A DNA stretch of 28,455 nt, from positions 1 through 28,455 of the IMG/VR virus record IMGVR_UViG_3300043775_000956. One strand, given 5' to 3'. Shown in pieces: positions 13,400 to 20,675 of the stretch. The stretch comes from a virus. The first letter of the stretch is position 1. Each line of letters begins with the position of its first letter. The notes beneath the pieces were generated by a model. It made no database searches and was not told the origin of the DNA. It was given only the letters and a program-made list of their open reading frames with translations. Made by a program: the position numbers and the translations under genes.

Positions 13400-15146
13400 C
13401 TTTTCTAAATCCTAAGTTGTAATTGTATATTTTGTAGAAGTCGCCCACTTTTTGATAAGTGACTGTGGCTGGCTTTACTTTGCCATTAAGCGTAACAGCA
13501 ATAAAACTGTTGTAGTCGCGCGTAATTTTTGGCGTAAAAAAAACGGTAAACGTTCGCCATGCAGTCGTAAATTCAACTCGCAAACACTCGTTACCTGCTT
13601 TGCTAATGGTTGGCTTAACTTTCATATCAAGCACTTCATCGGTATGTGATTGATATGGATCACTCTTTCGTTTACGATATTCACGCACTAACTTTTCATT
13701 GGGATCAATCAACTCCTCTTTGCACGATCTGCAATACCGTGCCGTGATGTCGTTACCTTCACCACATTCATGACATGGTTTGCAACTCCATTTATAGTCG
13801 CAGTAATCTGACTGGCAAGCTCTGCCGTAATGCGCAGGAAAAAATCCATACTCCGTTACAATTCGATTGCCTTGCAAATCGACAAAATAGCCGTTGTCAT
13901 CTATGCCAAAACCAGCGTCGTTATCTCTGGGTTTAAACTCATTTAGTGTTCCGCATTTCTCACAACGCGCAATCAGATATTCACCGTCAAACTCCACGCT
14001 GTTAATTGTTTTTATGTTTGGATTAAAAACGTCACCGTCGGGTGAATGACGATCAACATTTTCTGCGTAGTCTAAGACTAAGCAATCTTCTTTTCCGTCG
14101 CTTAGACGCAAACCTCGTCCAATCATTTGCTGTAGAAGTGCGGCTGACTCGGTAGCGCGTAGAAGTGCAATCACGTCACAGTGTGGTGCGTCAAAACCTG
14201 TGGTAAGCACAGCGACGTTTACCAGGTATTTAATAATCTTGGCTTTGAACTTGAGCAAAATAACTTCACGCAAACCAGCAGGTGTGGATCCAGTGACAAT
14301 CTCAGACAATTCTGGTGGTAGTGACTGCATGATCTCACCAGCGTGTTGTACTGTCGCTGCAAAAATAATCACACCTTCTCGGTTTTTTGATTGTGCAATC
14401 ACATCCGCCACAATCTTTGAAGTCAATCTACCTTTGCCGTGATATGCACGATCAACGTCTTCCTTTGAAAACTTACCCATGCCGTTTAGTTGCATGTCGC
14501 GCGTTTCATAATGTTCGCTGTGGATCTCTCCCACAACAGGTGGACACAAATAACCTTGGCTTATCAAGTCGCGTGCTGTGACCTTGTAAATCAATTTATG
14601 AAAGTACGGCTCACGACTCTTGTTTTCGTTCAAGGCCACATTACGCTCGTCATACTTGTAAATGTAGCCGGTATTCATACGATACGGTGTCGCTGACAAG
14701 CCAATGACACGCAGACGCTCATTGAATACCTGTAGCTGTTCAATGATATGTATGACGGTTGGCGTGATCCGATGGCATTCATCAATAATGACTGTACAAA
14801 ATTGACTGCCAAAGCGTTCGATTTGATTCTTGATGCTGACAGGCGTTCCAACTACTAATGGATGTTTGAGGCACGTTTCACCAACACTTGCAGAAAACAA
14901 CGACACTTCATTTCCTGTGGCGCGGATCTTTTCAGCATTTTGTTCAAGCAATTCCTTGCTCGGAACAATGCACAGCACATGTTTGCCTTTGCTTACCTGG
15001 TGCAATGTGTTGGCAATCTCAGCAACAATAATGGATTTTCCTGCGCCTGTCGGTAGTTCAAGAACGCAGGATTCCACATTTTTGCGTACCCATGCAATCG
15101 CTTTATCGTGCGCATGCTGTTGGTATGGGCGCATTTTTTGTTTCAT
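13377..15146 (-). CDS. Superfamily 2 DEAD/DEAH-type helicase with zinc-binding region
   Basis: The 589-residue product has Walker A PTGAGKS (32-38), DECH (122-125), SATPYR (151-156), TTGFDAP (315-321) and motif VI QMIGRGLRLSDG (340-351), typical of SF2 translocases of the RecG/UvsW/SSL2-like type. The C-terminal part carries Cys-rich zinc segments (CEKCG, then CHECGEG ... YCRSCKEEL). It probably remodels forks or recombination intermediates. I start at ATG 15146, which overlaps the exonuclease stop (ATGA) and has GGAAG upstream; a TTG at 15158 is unlikely. It sits between exonuclease and VRR-NUC genes, as in other phage recombination cassettes. Confidence 0.93.
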   Translation of the reverse strand: MKQKMRPYQQHAHDKAIAWVRKNVESCVLELPTGAGKSIIVAEIANTLHQVSKGKHVLCIVPSKELLEQNAEKIRATGNEVSLFSASVGETCLKHPLVVGTPVSIKNQIERFGSQFCTVIIDECHRITPTVIHIIEQLQVFNERLRVIGLSATPYRMNTGYIYKYDERNVALNENKSREPYFHKLIYKVTARDLISQGYLCPPVVGEIHSEHYETRDMQLNGMGKFSKEDVDRAYHGKGRLTSKIVADVIAQSKNREGVIIFAATVQHAGEIMQSLPPELSEIVTGSTPAGLREVILLKFKAKIIKYLVNVAVLTTGFDAPHCDVIALLRATESAALLQQMIGRGLRLSDGKEDCLVLDYAENVDRHSPDGDVFNPNIKTINSVEFDGEYLIARCEKCGTLNEFKPRDNDAGFGIDDNGYFVDLQGNRIVTEYGFFPAHYGRACQSDYCDYKWSCKPCHECGEGNDITARYCRSCKEELIDPNEKLVREYRKRKSDPYQSHTDEVLDMKVKPTISKAGNECLRVEFTTAWRTFTVFFTPKITRDYNSFIAVTLNGKVKPATVTYQKVGDFYKIYNYNLGFRKDEIPPLA

Positions 15147-16003
15147 GACAACTTCCAATACTCTGTTGGTTCACCGGTAAAAGCTGTGAGATCTGCATTC
15201 GGCAATAATTCTTTGATGGCTTTAGCATAGCTAACAGATCCCTTCTTAACCACTTTGGTTAATTTGTGACCATCAATCTCACTGTCTTTATTATCACAGC
15301 CATTCACGATTTCTTGCAATGTTGTTTTGGCTAATTCTTCAAGCGACGCGATCTGCGCCTTGAGTTCAAAATAATATTTAACCTTGTCGTCCAAGCCATC
15401 AACCGTTGCATGTTTTGGTGCAAGATGCACAGCAGAATTGTTGTAACGCTCTGTTAAGTATTCTTCGTAGAATGCCAAAAGTTTTGGCAGGTTTTCTTTA
15501 ATCCATATGTCATCGTAATCAACCATTTCAGTTGATGATGTAAACGGACTCCATTGGTAAAAGATGCACGTTTTTCTGCGCGTTACAAACAATTGGATTT
15601 GAATCTGCGCATAGTAATGCGGTTGCTCTGCAATTGTTTTAAAAGCAGGTTCCGTCGCATTGCGCAAACTAAATGGGCATTTAATCTCAATCAAGTGATC
15701 GCCAACAAATCCATCGGGTGATGCGCCTAGCCACACATCAAATGGATGAAATCCAGTATCCTCAATCGTGCTACCAGTTTCCATTTGAAAATCTAGTTTT
15801 GCCATGTCTTCATGAAAAGTGCCGTACTCAGTAGCACTGTTTCCTTTAAACTCTTTTTCCGCATTGTGCCATTCACGCACCATTGCACGCATCACATCTT
15901 TGCGTTTTTGGTTTGGTGATAAGTTAAGGATTGCACCCACTGATGATGCTGTTACACGTCCACGTCTTAACGCAAACCATTCTTCTGTTCTTTGTTCAAT
16001 CAT
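15143..16003 (-). CDS. YqaJ/lambda-type exonuclease
   Basis: The 286-residue product matches YqaJ-like viral recombinases, PD-(D/E)xK exonucleases that resect double-stranded ends for strand annealing. Visible motifs are QRTEEWFALRRGRVTASS (4-21), GTFHEDMA with E65, GASPDGFVG with D97, IEIKCP with E106 and K108, and PHYYAQIQIQL (128-138). The N- and C-termini are complete. It is preceded by an ssDNA-binding-like gene and a RecA-like ATPase, the expected partners. The start has AAGG about 9 bases upstream. Confidence 0.93.
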   Translation of the reverse strand: MIEQRTEEWFALRRGRVTASSVGAILNLSPNQKRKDVMRAMVREWHNAEKEFKGNSATEYGTFHEDMAKLDFQMETGSTIEDTGFHPFDVWLGASPDGFVGDHLIEIKCPFSLRNATEPAFKTIAEQPHYYAQIQIQLFVTRRKTCIFYQWSPFTSSTEMVDYDDIWIKENLPKLLAFYEEYLTERYNNSAVHLAPKHATVDGLDDKVKYYFELKAQIASLEELAKTTLQEIVNGCDNKDSEIDGHKLTKVVKKGSVSYAKAIKELLPNADLTAFTGEPTEYWKLS

Positions 16004-16052
16004 TGTTGATTACCTTTGGTGGTTGCACGTCCCTGTGCGTTAAATTGGTTAA

Positions 16053-16577
16053 TTAAAAAGGAACGTCCGAATCGTCAAACACGTCATCAACTGGTGCTGC
16101 TACAACTTTAGGTGCAGGAGCTGGTGCAGGTTCTTCTGTTGTGCGTGGTGATACTGCGCCAATGTAATTGCCCGTCTTGTCATCAATACTCCAGATAAGA
16201 ATCTTAATCAGCATGGTTTTACCAGTTAACACTTGAAGTGTTTCATTGGTTGGATCTTTATCCAGTTTTGCCAACTTACCGCCAGCGTTCTTGTCGATGT
16301 TTGCAAGCATCGATTTTGCTTTGTCTGCTTTTTTTGGATTGTTATCCCAAACGCGCACTTTTTGAAATATTTTGCGATTTTTAAATGCGTCGGGTTTAAC
16401 AATAGTCCACTCGACATTGATGTACTCATCACCTTGAAACTGCTCAATTGATGGTTTAGTAATGATTGCCATCGCTGTTGTGCCATCTGGAATAAGCTCA
16501 TAGCTTGATGATGCCTCAAATTTTCCAGTTGCTTCTGTTGCCGCTGACTTGCCTTCGCTTGTTGTCCAAAAACTCAT
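16053..16577 (-). CDS. ssDNA-binding-like protein (DUF669-type)
   Basis: The 174-residue product has an N-terminal beta-rich domain (FEASSSYELIPDGTTAMAII ... INVEWTIVKPDAFKNRKIFQKV), a Pro/Ala linker (EEPAPAPAPKVVAAPV) and an acidic tail ending DDSDVPF. That tail copies the DDDIPF-like end with which bacterial SSB recruits partners. The core resembles phage DUF669 proteins, found beside Sak4-like ATPases (recall). A role coating ssDNA for annealing and recruiting nuclease, helicase or ATPase is likely but inferred. It lies directly between the ATPase and exonuclease genes. Confidence 0.78.
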   Translation of the reverse strand: MSFWTTSEGKSAATEATGKFEASSSYELIPDGTTAMAIITKPSIEQFQGDEYINVEWTIVKPDAFKNRKIFQKVRVWDNNPKKADKAKSMLANIDKNAGGKLAKLDKDPTNETLQVLTGKTMLIKILIWSIDDKTGNYIGAVSPRTTEEPAPAPAPKVVAAPVDDVFDDSDVPF

Positions 16578-16579
16578 TG

Positions 16580-17338
16580 TTATACTCCTGCTTGATTAAT
16601 AAATTGCGCTAAAGGATTAACGCCATACTGTACAAAAATGTCATCAACTAAACCCATACGGTTTTTGCTAACAGATGACGCTTGGCTTGTGCATTGGATA
16701 ATGCGCTCACCGCTACTTGTTGCCTTTGTTTTTTTCTTTTCATCGGTCATAACAAAAGTTTCAAGACGCAGATAGCCAACAAAGTCCACATCATCGATGT
16801 AATGACTTTGCGATTTTTTTTCCATTTTCATACCAAATTGCTGATATTGATCCGCATCTGGTAGACTTATTGTGTTAAGTTCAGCGTGTGACAAAAACAC
16901 AATGTTCATGTCTTTTTTGTCCGTTAAAACTTGGCAGGCTTTACGCACACGTCCGTGCATAGAGCCAAGAGCTTGATAACCAGCACCATAACCACCTAAT
17001 GCTGTGGCAAGTGCTTTAGCGTTGTTGTCGCCTTTTGTAATGTCATCAATAAACAAACGATCCAGTTTGCTTACTGAGTCAATTACCAATGTTTTGTATT
17101 GGTGATCTTCTTTAATCAACGCTAAAAGTTGATTGTAAATGTCGCTTCCAGTTTCTAAGATTGGAAATGCGTCTGGCATTGCATCAGCAGGAATTGAAGA
17201 CAAGCCATCTTCAGCTCTAATAAAAATTGGCGCAGGAAACGTATTAGCCAAAGACGTTTTGCCTGTGCCAGCACCGCCATAAATAGTAAACAAACGATAT
17301 TTGTTTACGGGTTTTGTAATGCTATTAAGTAAGCTCAT
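16580..17338 (-). CDS. RecA-like ATPase, AAA_24/Sak4-type
   Basis: The 252-residue product has Walker A GGAGTGKT (21-28), Walker B KTLVIDS with D87, and a sensor-like NIVFLSHAE near 145-153. The size and RecA-like core without a second domain match AAA_24/Sak4 phage proteins, which are single-strand annealing recombinases. It is the first gene behind leftward early promoter 2, with GGAG 8 bases before ATG 17338. Its neighbours (SSB-like, YqaJ exonuclease) make a recombination role very likely. Confidence 0.88.
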   Translation of the reverse strand: MSLLNSITKPVNKYRLFTIYGGAGTGKTSLANTFPAPIFIRAEDGLSSIPADAMPDAFPILETGSDIYNQLLALIKEDHQYKTLVIDSVSKLDRLFIDDITKGDNNAKALATALGGYGAGYQALGSMHGRVRKACQVLTDKKDMNIVFLSHAELNTISLPDADQYQQFGMKMEKKSQSHYIDDVDFVGYLRLETFVMTDEKKKTKATSSGERIIQCTSQASSVSKNRMGLVDDIFVQYGVNPLAQFINQAGV

Positions 17339-17384
17339 TGTTGTATCTCCACATTGGGAATTAAAAAAAATATCTTTACCGAGG

Positions 17385-17412
17385 TTGCTATTATCCGCAC
17401 GCTGTTTATAAT
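17385..17412 (+). promoter_or_regulatory. Rightward promoter for HTH/primase operon
   Basis: On the + strand TTGCTA (17385-17390), a 16-base spacer and a perfect -10 TATAAT (17407-17412) form a good sigma70 promoter, about 40 bases before the ATG at 17454. It overlaps almost completely with the leftward promoter at 17390-17417. Confidence 0.75.
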
Positions 17413-17417
17413 GTCAA
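17390..17417 (-). promoter_or_regulatory. Leftward early promoter 2
   Basis: Read leftward, perfect -35 TTGACA (17417-17412), a 16-base spacer and -10 GATAAT (17395-17390) drive the recombination operon (17338 to 13001). Upstream lies the same seven-A tract as at leftward promoter 1. Its -35 shares bases with the -10 of the rightward promoter. Confidence 0.82.
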
Positions 17418-17431
17418 CATATTTTTTTATA
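17403..17431. promoter_or_regulatory. Operator-like element, copy 2
   Basis: A 17-bp imperfect dyad (TGTT ... AACA, 17403-17419) is followed by TATTTTTTTATA (17420-17431), matching 12970-12998 at 24 of 29 bases. It covers the -35 of the leftward promoter and the -10 of the rightward promoter, so a bound protein could affect both. Confidence 0.68.
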
Positions 17432-17453
17432 ACTTGAACAAAAGGAAATGACA

Positions 17454-17624
17454 ATGCTTACACCAGACGAGATTAAAAACAAACTAAAACCCATGAATGT
17501 GAGTGAAGTTGCACGCTCAACCGACATATCGCGTTTGACGCTACATCGCTTTATCCATGACATTGAAAAGCGTACTACTTACGACATGATCAAAAAACTT
17601 TCAGACTACTTGGAATCGTTATGA
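17454..17624 (+). CDS. Small helix-turn-helix regulator, 56 aa
   Basis: ATG 17454 (AAGGAAA upstream) opens a 56-codon frame whose TGA overlaps the primase start (ATGA). The product contains a Cro/XRE-like helix-turn-helix: VSEVARSTDISRLTLHRFI, followed by TYDMIKKLSDYLESL as in small repressors. At 56 residues it is a minimal DNA-binding domain, probably a dimer. It lies next to the divergent promoters, the classic place for an autoregulated switch protein, and is the best candidate to bind the two operator-like elements (inference). Confidence 0.82.
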   Translation: MLTPDEIKNKLKPMNVSEVARSTDISRLTLHRFIHDIEKRTTYDMIKKLSDYLESL

Positions 17625-19483
17625 GTCAAGAATTACTCGATGCAATCCGTGCGGTTGGATTTAATCCTCCGCCATATATAAAGAACTCAGCCATCACAAG
17701 ATTCCAGACGACTGGCAAGGACAAGTCGGGATGGGTATCCATGTTCGCTGATGGTAAAGGCGCAGCATTTGGCGATTGGAAATCGGGTGAGGTTCACTAT
17801 TGGTTTTTAAACGGTCAAGCATCAGCGAGCGATTATGATCGCGAAGAAGCACTAAAGAAAGCCAAGGAGGAGCGTGACTTTGCTTACGCATCTGCGGCTT
17901 TTAATGCACAAGAGCTTTACGCCAAGTTACCCGCACTTGAAAGCCATGATTACTTAACACGCAAGAACATCAAGGTTGATTCTGGTTTGCGTTTGTATGC
18001 AGATCGTCTTGTTGTACCTGTATATGGCGCAGACGAGCAGATCCAATCATTGCAATTTATTGCAGCAGACGGTGAAAAGCGTTTTTATACCGGTGGAAAG
18101 ATGCAGGGTGGTTACTATGTCATTGGAAATCTGGGCGACACCGTTTTGATCGCAGAAGGTTTTGCAACAGGTATGACACTGCATGAAGCAACCGGTCACT
18201 GCGTAGTCGTTGCGTTCAATGCCGGAAATCTCAAACCAGTGTGCGACATGATCCGAAAAGAATATAAAGGTCGGGTGATTATCTGCGCTGACAATGATGT
18301 GTCGGGTGTTGGCGTTGAGAAAGCCAAGAAGTGTGGGGTTGACGTGCTGTATCCACCAGTCGTGGGTGAAGACTTCAACGACATGGCAATTAACAATGGC
18401 TTGGACTCGGTACACAAGCTGATATGTGGACGCAAACAAGAGTTGTTTGTGTCTGTGCAGGAATTAATGGCTAAGATGAAGCCAGCCGATTGGGTGATAA
18501 AGGATGTGCTGGAACGAGGATCCAGCACACTCTTGTTTGGGGAATCTGGCGCGTGTAAATCTTTAGTTGCTTTAGACTGGGCGTTTTGTATTGGCACAGG
18601 CATATCTTGGCACGGACGAATGACGAAGAAGGGTCTAGTCATCTACATCGCGGGTGAAGGTCATCGTGGTTTAGCTATGCGTATGCAAGCACTAAAACAG
18701 AAATACAGTCGTGATCCAGATAACATCTATTTTAGCACAAAATCCGTGAACATGTTGAGTGCAGATGCGGTGCAACAAATCATCCAGATCATTGCCGAGA
18801 TTACCGATCAAGAACCCTACGCCATTTTTATTGATACATTGCACAGAAACATGCATGGTGACGAGAACTCCAGTGAAGACATGGCAATGTATTTATCCAA
18901 CATCGAAATGCTCACAAAGAAGTACGCCAGCGCAATTGTGACAGTTCACCATAGTGGTCATGGCGATAAAGGTCGTGCGCGTGGTAGCAGTGCAATTAAA
19001 GCCGGTATGGATGCAGAGTTTTGCATGACAAAGAAATCCAAGATGGAAGTGACGTTCTCCTGCACCAAGTCGAAAGACTTTGCGGCAGGTAGCAATATGG
19101 AATTTGGTTTGAAGATTGTGCCGCTGGAAGGGGAATGTTTTTATGATGATTACTTGCAAGAGCAAATTGATGGTGTTTATTTAGAATATGTTGGTGTCGC
19201 CCAAGAAGAAACCACATTGAAACCATCGTCCCAAAAATGTTTGGACGGTCTAAAAAAAGCTATTTCTGCAACGCAAAAACTGGGTGATGGGCGCACACTT
19301 TTGGGTGAGAGGGAATATGTGGTGTCAATTGATGAGTGGCGACCATTTGCTTATGAGGAAATCAAAGGGAATAACAGCAAGTCAAACTCCAATCGCTTCA
19401 ACGAAGGACTAAAAGACCTTGTAAAACAAGAGCTTGTACGACATGATGCTGGGTATTATTGGTTAAACAAAGATGTCCCGTGA
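17621..19483 (+). CDS. Toprim primase / RepA-like replicative helicase
   Basis: The 620-residue protein joins two replication activities. The N-terminal half has a primase-like region (ADGKGAAFGDWKSGE) and a Toprim domain with IAEGFATG (E179) and ICADNDVSG (D224, D226). The C-terminal half is a RepA/AAA_25-type hexameric helicase: a P-loop at 307-314 reading GESGACKS, Walker B YAIFIDTLHRN (D405), and VTVHHSGHGDKGRARGSSAI. The Gly just before the P-loop Lys is Cys (C312), which is unusual. The last ~90 residues (after about 530) are polar and may bind partners. ATG 17621 overlaps the regulator's stop. It is the main DNA replication gene visible; no phage DNA polymerase is in the window. Confidence 0.92.
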   Translation: MSQELLDAIRAVGFNPPPYIKNSAITRFQTTGKDKSGWVSMFADGKGAAFGDWKSGEVHYWFLNGQASASDYDREEALKKAKEERDFAYASAAFNAQELYAKLPALESHDYLTRKNIKVDSGLRLYADRLVVPVYGADEQIQSLQFIAADGEKRFYTGGKMQGGYYVIGNLGDTVLIAEGFATGMTLHEATGHCVVVAFNAGNLKPVCDMIRKEYKGRVIICADNDVSGVGVEKAKKCGVDVLYPPVVGEDFNDMAINNGLDSVHKLICGRKQELFVSVQELMAKMKPADWVIKDVLERGSSTLLFGESGACKSLVALDWAFCIGTGISWHGRMTKKGLVIYIAGEGHRGLAMRMQALKQKYSRDPDNIYFSTKSVNMLSADAVQQIIQIIAEITDQEPYAIFIDTLHRNMHGDENSSEDMAMYLSNIEMLTKKYASAIVTVHHSGHGDKGRARGSSAIKAGMDAEFCMTKKSKMEVTFSCTKSKDFAAGSNMEFGLKIVPLEGECFYDDYLQEQIDGVYLEYVGVAQEETTLKPSSQKCLDGLKKAISATQKLGDGRTLLGEREYVVSIDEWRPFAYEEIKGNNSKSNSNRFNEGLKDLVKQELVRHDAGYYWLNKDVP

Positions 19484-19484
19484 T

Positions 19485-19602
19485 TCCCGACTCGTCCCAA
19501 ACGGGATTCGGGACAGTCGCCCATTATAGTCCCGCCCGTCCCACACTCCCTTTAGGGAGTGGGAGGACGGGAACGGGAATGGGAAGGGAATGTAGATGGG
19601 AA
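19485..19602. repeat. GC-rich hairpins and GGGAA repeats after the primase gene
   Basis: This block follows the primase stop. TCCCGA (19485-19490) pairs with TCGGGA (19508-19513). CCCGTCC (19535-19541) and CACTCCC (19544-19550) pair with GGGAGTG (19555-19561) and GGACGGG (19565-19571), making a strong hairpin with a TTTA loop. A purine tract with GGGAA repeated (about 19570-19602) follows. There is no T run, so it is not a standard terminator. A replication origin or RNA-level element is possible but unproven. Confidence 0.5.
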
Positions 19603-19617
19603 CATTTTTTCTGTTTG

Positions 19618-19626
19618 TGATATAAT
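19618..19626 (+). promoter_or_regulatory. Extended -10 promoter
   Basis: TGATATAAT on the + strand is a perfect extended -10. No good -35 is seen upstream (purine repeats lie there). Transcription would start near 19632-19635, just at the first hairpin of the structured leader. Confidence 0.6.
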
Positions 19627-19633
19627 TTTTTCT

Positions 19634-19743
19634 AGGTTGTGAAAGACCTGCTAAAAGATGAATGATTAAACAAAACCGAATTTATAATCTGAGCCGCTAT
19701 CATTCACGGCAACTTTCACCAGATTAGAAAGACGGTTTTTTTT
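19634..19743 (+). ncRNA. Structured leader RNA with terminator-like 3' hairpin
   Basis: Nested helices are visible: AAAACCG/CGGTTTT (19672-19678 with 19733-19739), TAATCTG/CAGATTA (19685-19691 with 19720-19726) and GCCG/CGGC (19693-19696 with 19707-19710), followed by eight T (19736-19743). A small 5' hairpin (AGGT/ACCT, 19634-19649) exposes GTGAAAG, complementary to CTTTCAC at 19713-19719. TGAATGAT (19659-19666) is complementary to ATCATTCA in the inner loop (19699-19706). It could be an attenuator for the 52-residue gene or a small RNA. Confidence 0.6.
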
Positions 19744-19756
19744 ATGGGGAAAGATA

Positions 19757-19915
19757 ATGGATCTAAGAGATATTTTTGCGGCACATGCGATGGAAGGATT
19801 ATTGGCAGGTAGGGAATATGTGGCGATTGAAAGCGTTTCAAATCTTGCATATATTATTGCAGATAGTATGATTGCTCAAAGAGTAGCACCAGAGCATCCC
19901 GAAGACGAAGAATAA
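19757..19915 (+). CDS. Small conserved phage protein, 52 aa
   Basis: ATG 19757 is preceded by GGGGA six bases upstream. The 52-residue product (MDLRDIFAAHAMEGLLAG ... AYIIADSMIAQRVAPEHPEDEE) matches a pattern I recall from many phage and prophage hypothetical proteins: L-R-D-x-F-A-x-x-A-M-x-G-L-L, then A-Y-x-x-A-D-x-M-x-x-x-R. The function of that family is not known. It stands alone between the structured leader and the large structured RNA, so its level may depend on the terminator-like hairpin just upstream. Confidence 0.75.
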   Translation: MDLRDIFAAHAMEGLLAGREYVAIESVSNLAYIIADSMIAQRVAPEHPEDEE

Positions 19916-20640
19916 GTTTATGCCCACCACAAGCCAGTATTTTTATTTTTGGCGATTTATCAATGGCTGGTTTGTGGCTTGGGTTTAATTATGTTGACAG
20001 CTTGGAAAGACAAGCACTATCAATAAAACAATATGGTTTTGTCACGATGATAACGTGCGCTAAGAGAGTCTAATCAGCTACACCATGTTGTTTTATTGAT
20101 AGTTAATGTGCAGGCTGATGCACAGCGGTAATGGCACGTCGGTGCAAATAGGAAACTTGGGAGTGGTTGAAAGTACACCACCAAATAACACTAAGCCGGA
20201 GTTCAGCACCGGCAACTATCAGATCCTTGTTTAGTCGCCCGCTTAATCAATCTTGTACCGTAGGAAGTTTGGAATTGATTAAATGGGAGTTTTTACACCA
20301 CGTTGTTTGCATCAATGACGTGGTGGTTTTTGCTATCACTAAAAGCATTGCTTGTAGCGTACCGCAATTCGCAACCTTGCAGCCTTTAAAGTGGATAAGT
20401 CGCACTAGCTACGCGATCCACACGGGTTACGGCTACTGGTAACGGTAGTCTACTAATGACATAGGGCAGATTAGAACTGATTGTCATGGGGTAGTAAACA
20501 GTGCTTTTAGTGATAGTGTGGAAACTATCAATCGGTTAGTTGCATTTCCGAGTTACTCCACGACGTACATAGCTGCACACTGTGTACGTCACCTAACTTT
20601 ATAAGTTAAGCGTCCTTTTGAATTTTAGGGTGCTTTACTT
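19916..20640 (+). ncRNA. Large structured non-coding RNA candidate (~700 nt)
   Basis: No supportable protein gene lies here, but the block is packed with complementary arms. Helices seen (5' arm / 3' arm): 19923-19937/19967-19983 with a 2-base bulge; 20000-20004/20011-20015; 20016-20036/20083-20103 (21 bp, one G-U); 20107-20112/20119-20124; 20134-20137/20142-20145; 20157-20167/20177-20184; 20195-20199/20209-20213; 20243-20251/20274-20282; 20296-20303/20318-20325; long-range 20333-20350/20499-20516 (18 bp, one G-U); 20391-20396/20416-20421; 20426-20430/20439-20443; 20450-20461/20482-20494; 20562-20569/20583-20590; 20594-20599/20603-20608. A possible -35 (TTGACA, 19994-19999) with a weak -10 near 20018 could start it separately. 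Size, ornateness, phage setting and place before terS recall the GOLLD/ROOL type of large phage RNAs. I cannot assign it to either. Confidence 0.68.
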
Positions 20641-20675
20641 ATGGATTTATTTTTAGTGCAATCGAGAGGTGGCAG

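Noticed and set aside
13127-15180. Several + strand frames opposite the nuclease and helicase genes (for example 14830-15180)
   Set aside because: They are shadows of well-recognised - strand genes with complete motifs.
20296-20331. 8-bp stem followed by TTTTT as an intrinsic terminator
   Set aside because: The 14-base loop is large and the T run is short and reused in the next long-range helix region, so I treat it as part of the structured RNA, though termination is not excluded.
20167-20442. 91-residue + strand frame in the intergenic block
   Set aside because: It crosses at least six RNA helices, has no convincing ribosome binding site and the peptide has no protein-like pattern; better explained as part of a structured RNA.
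19916-20675. Possible tRNA or tmRNA genes
   Set aside because: No cloverleaf with a T-loop GTTCRAN motif and CCA-ready acceptor stem was found; the helices do not fit a tRNA layout.
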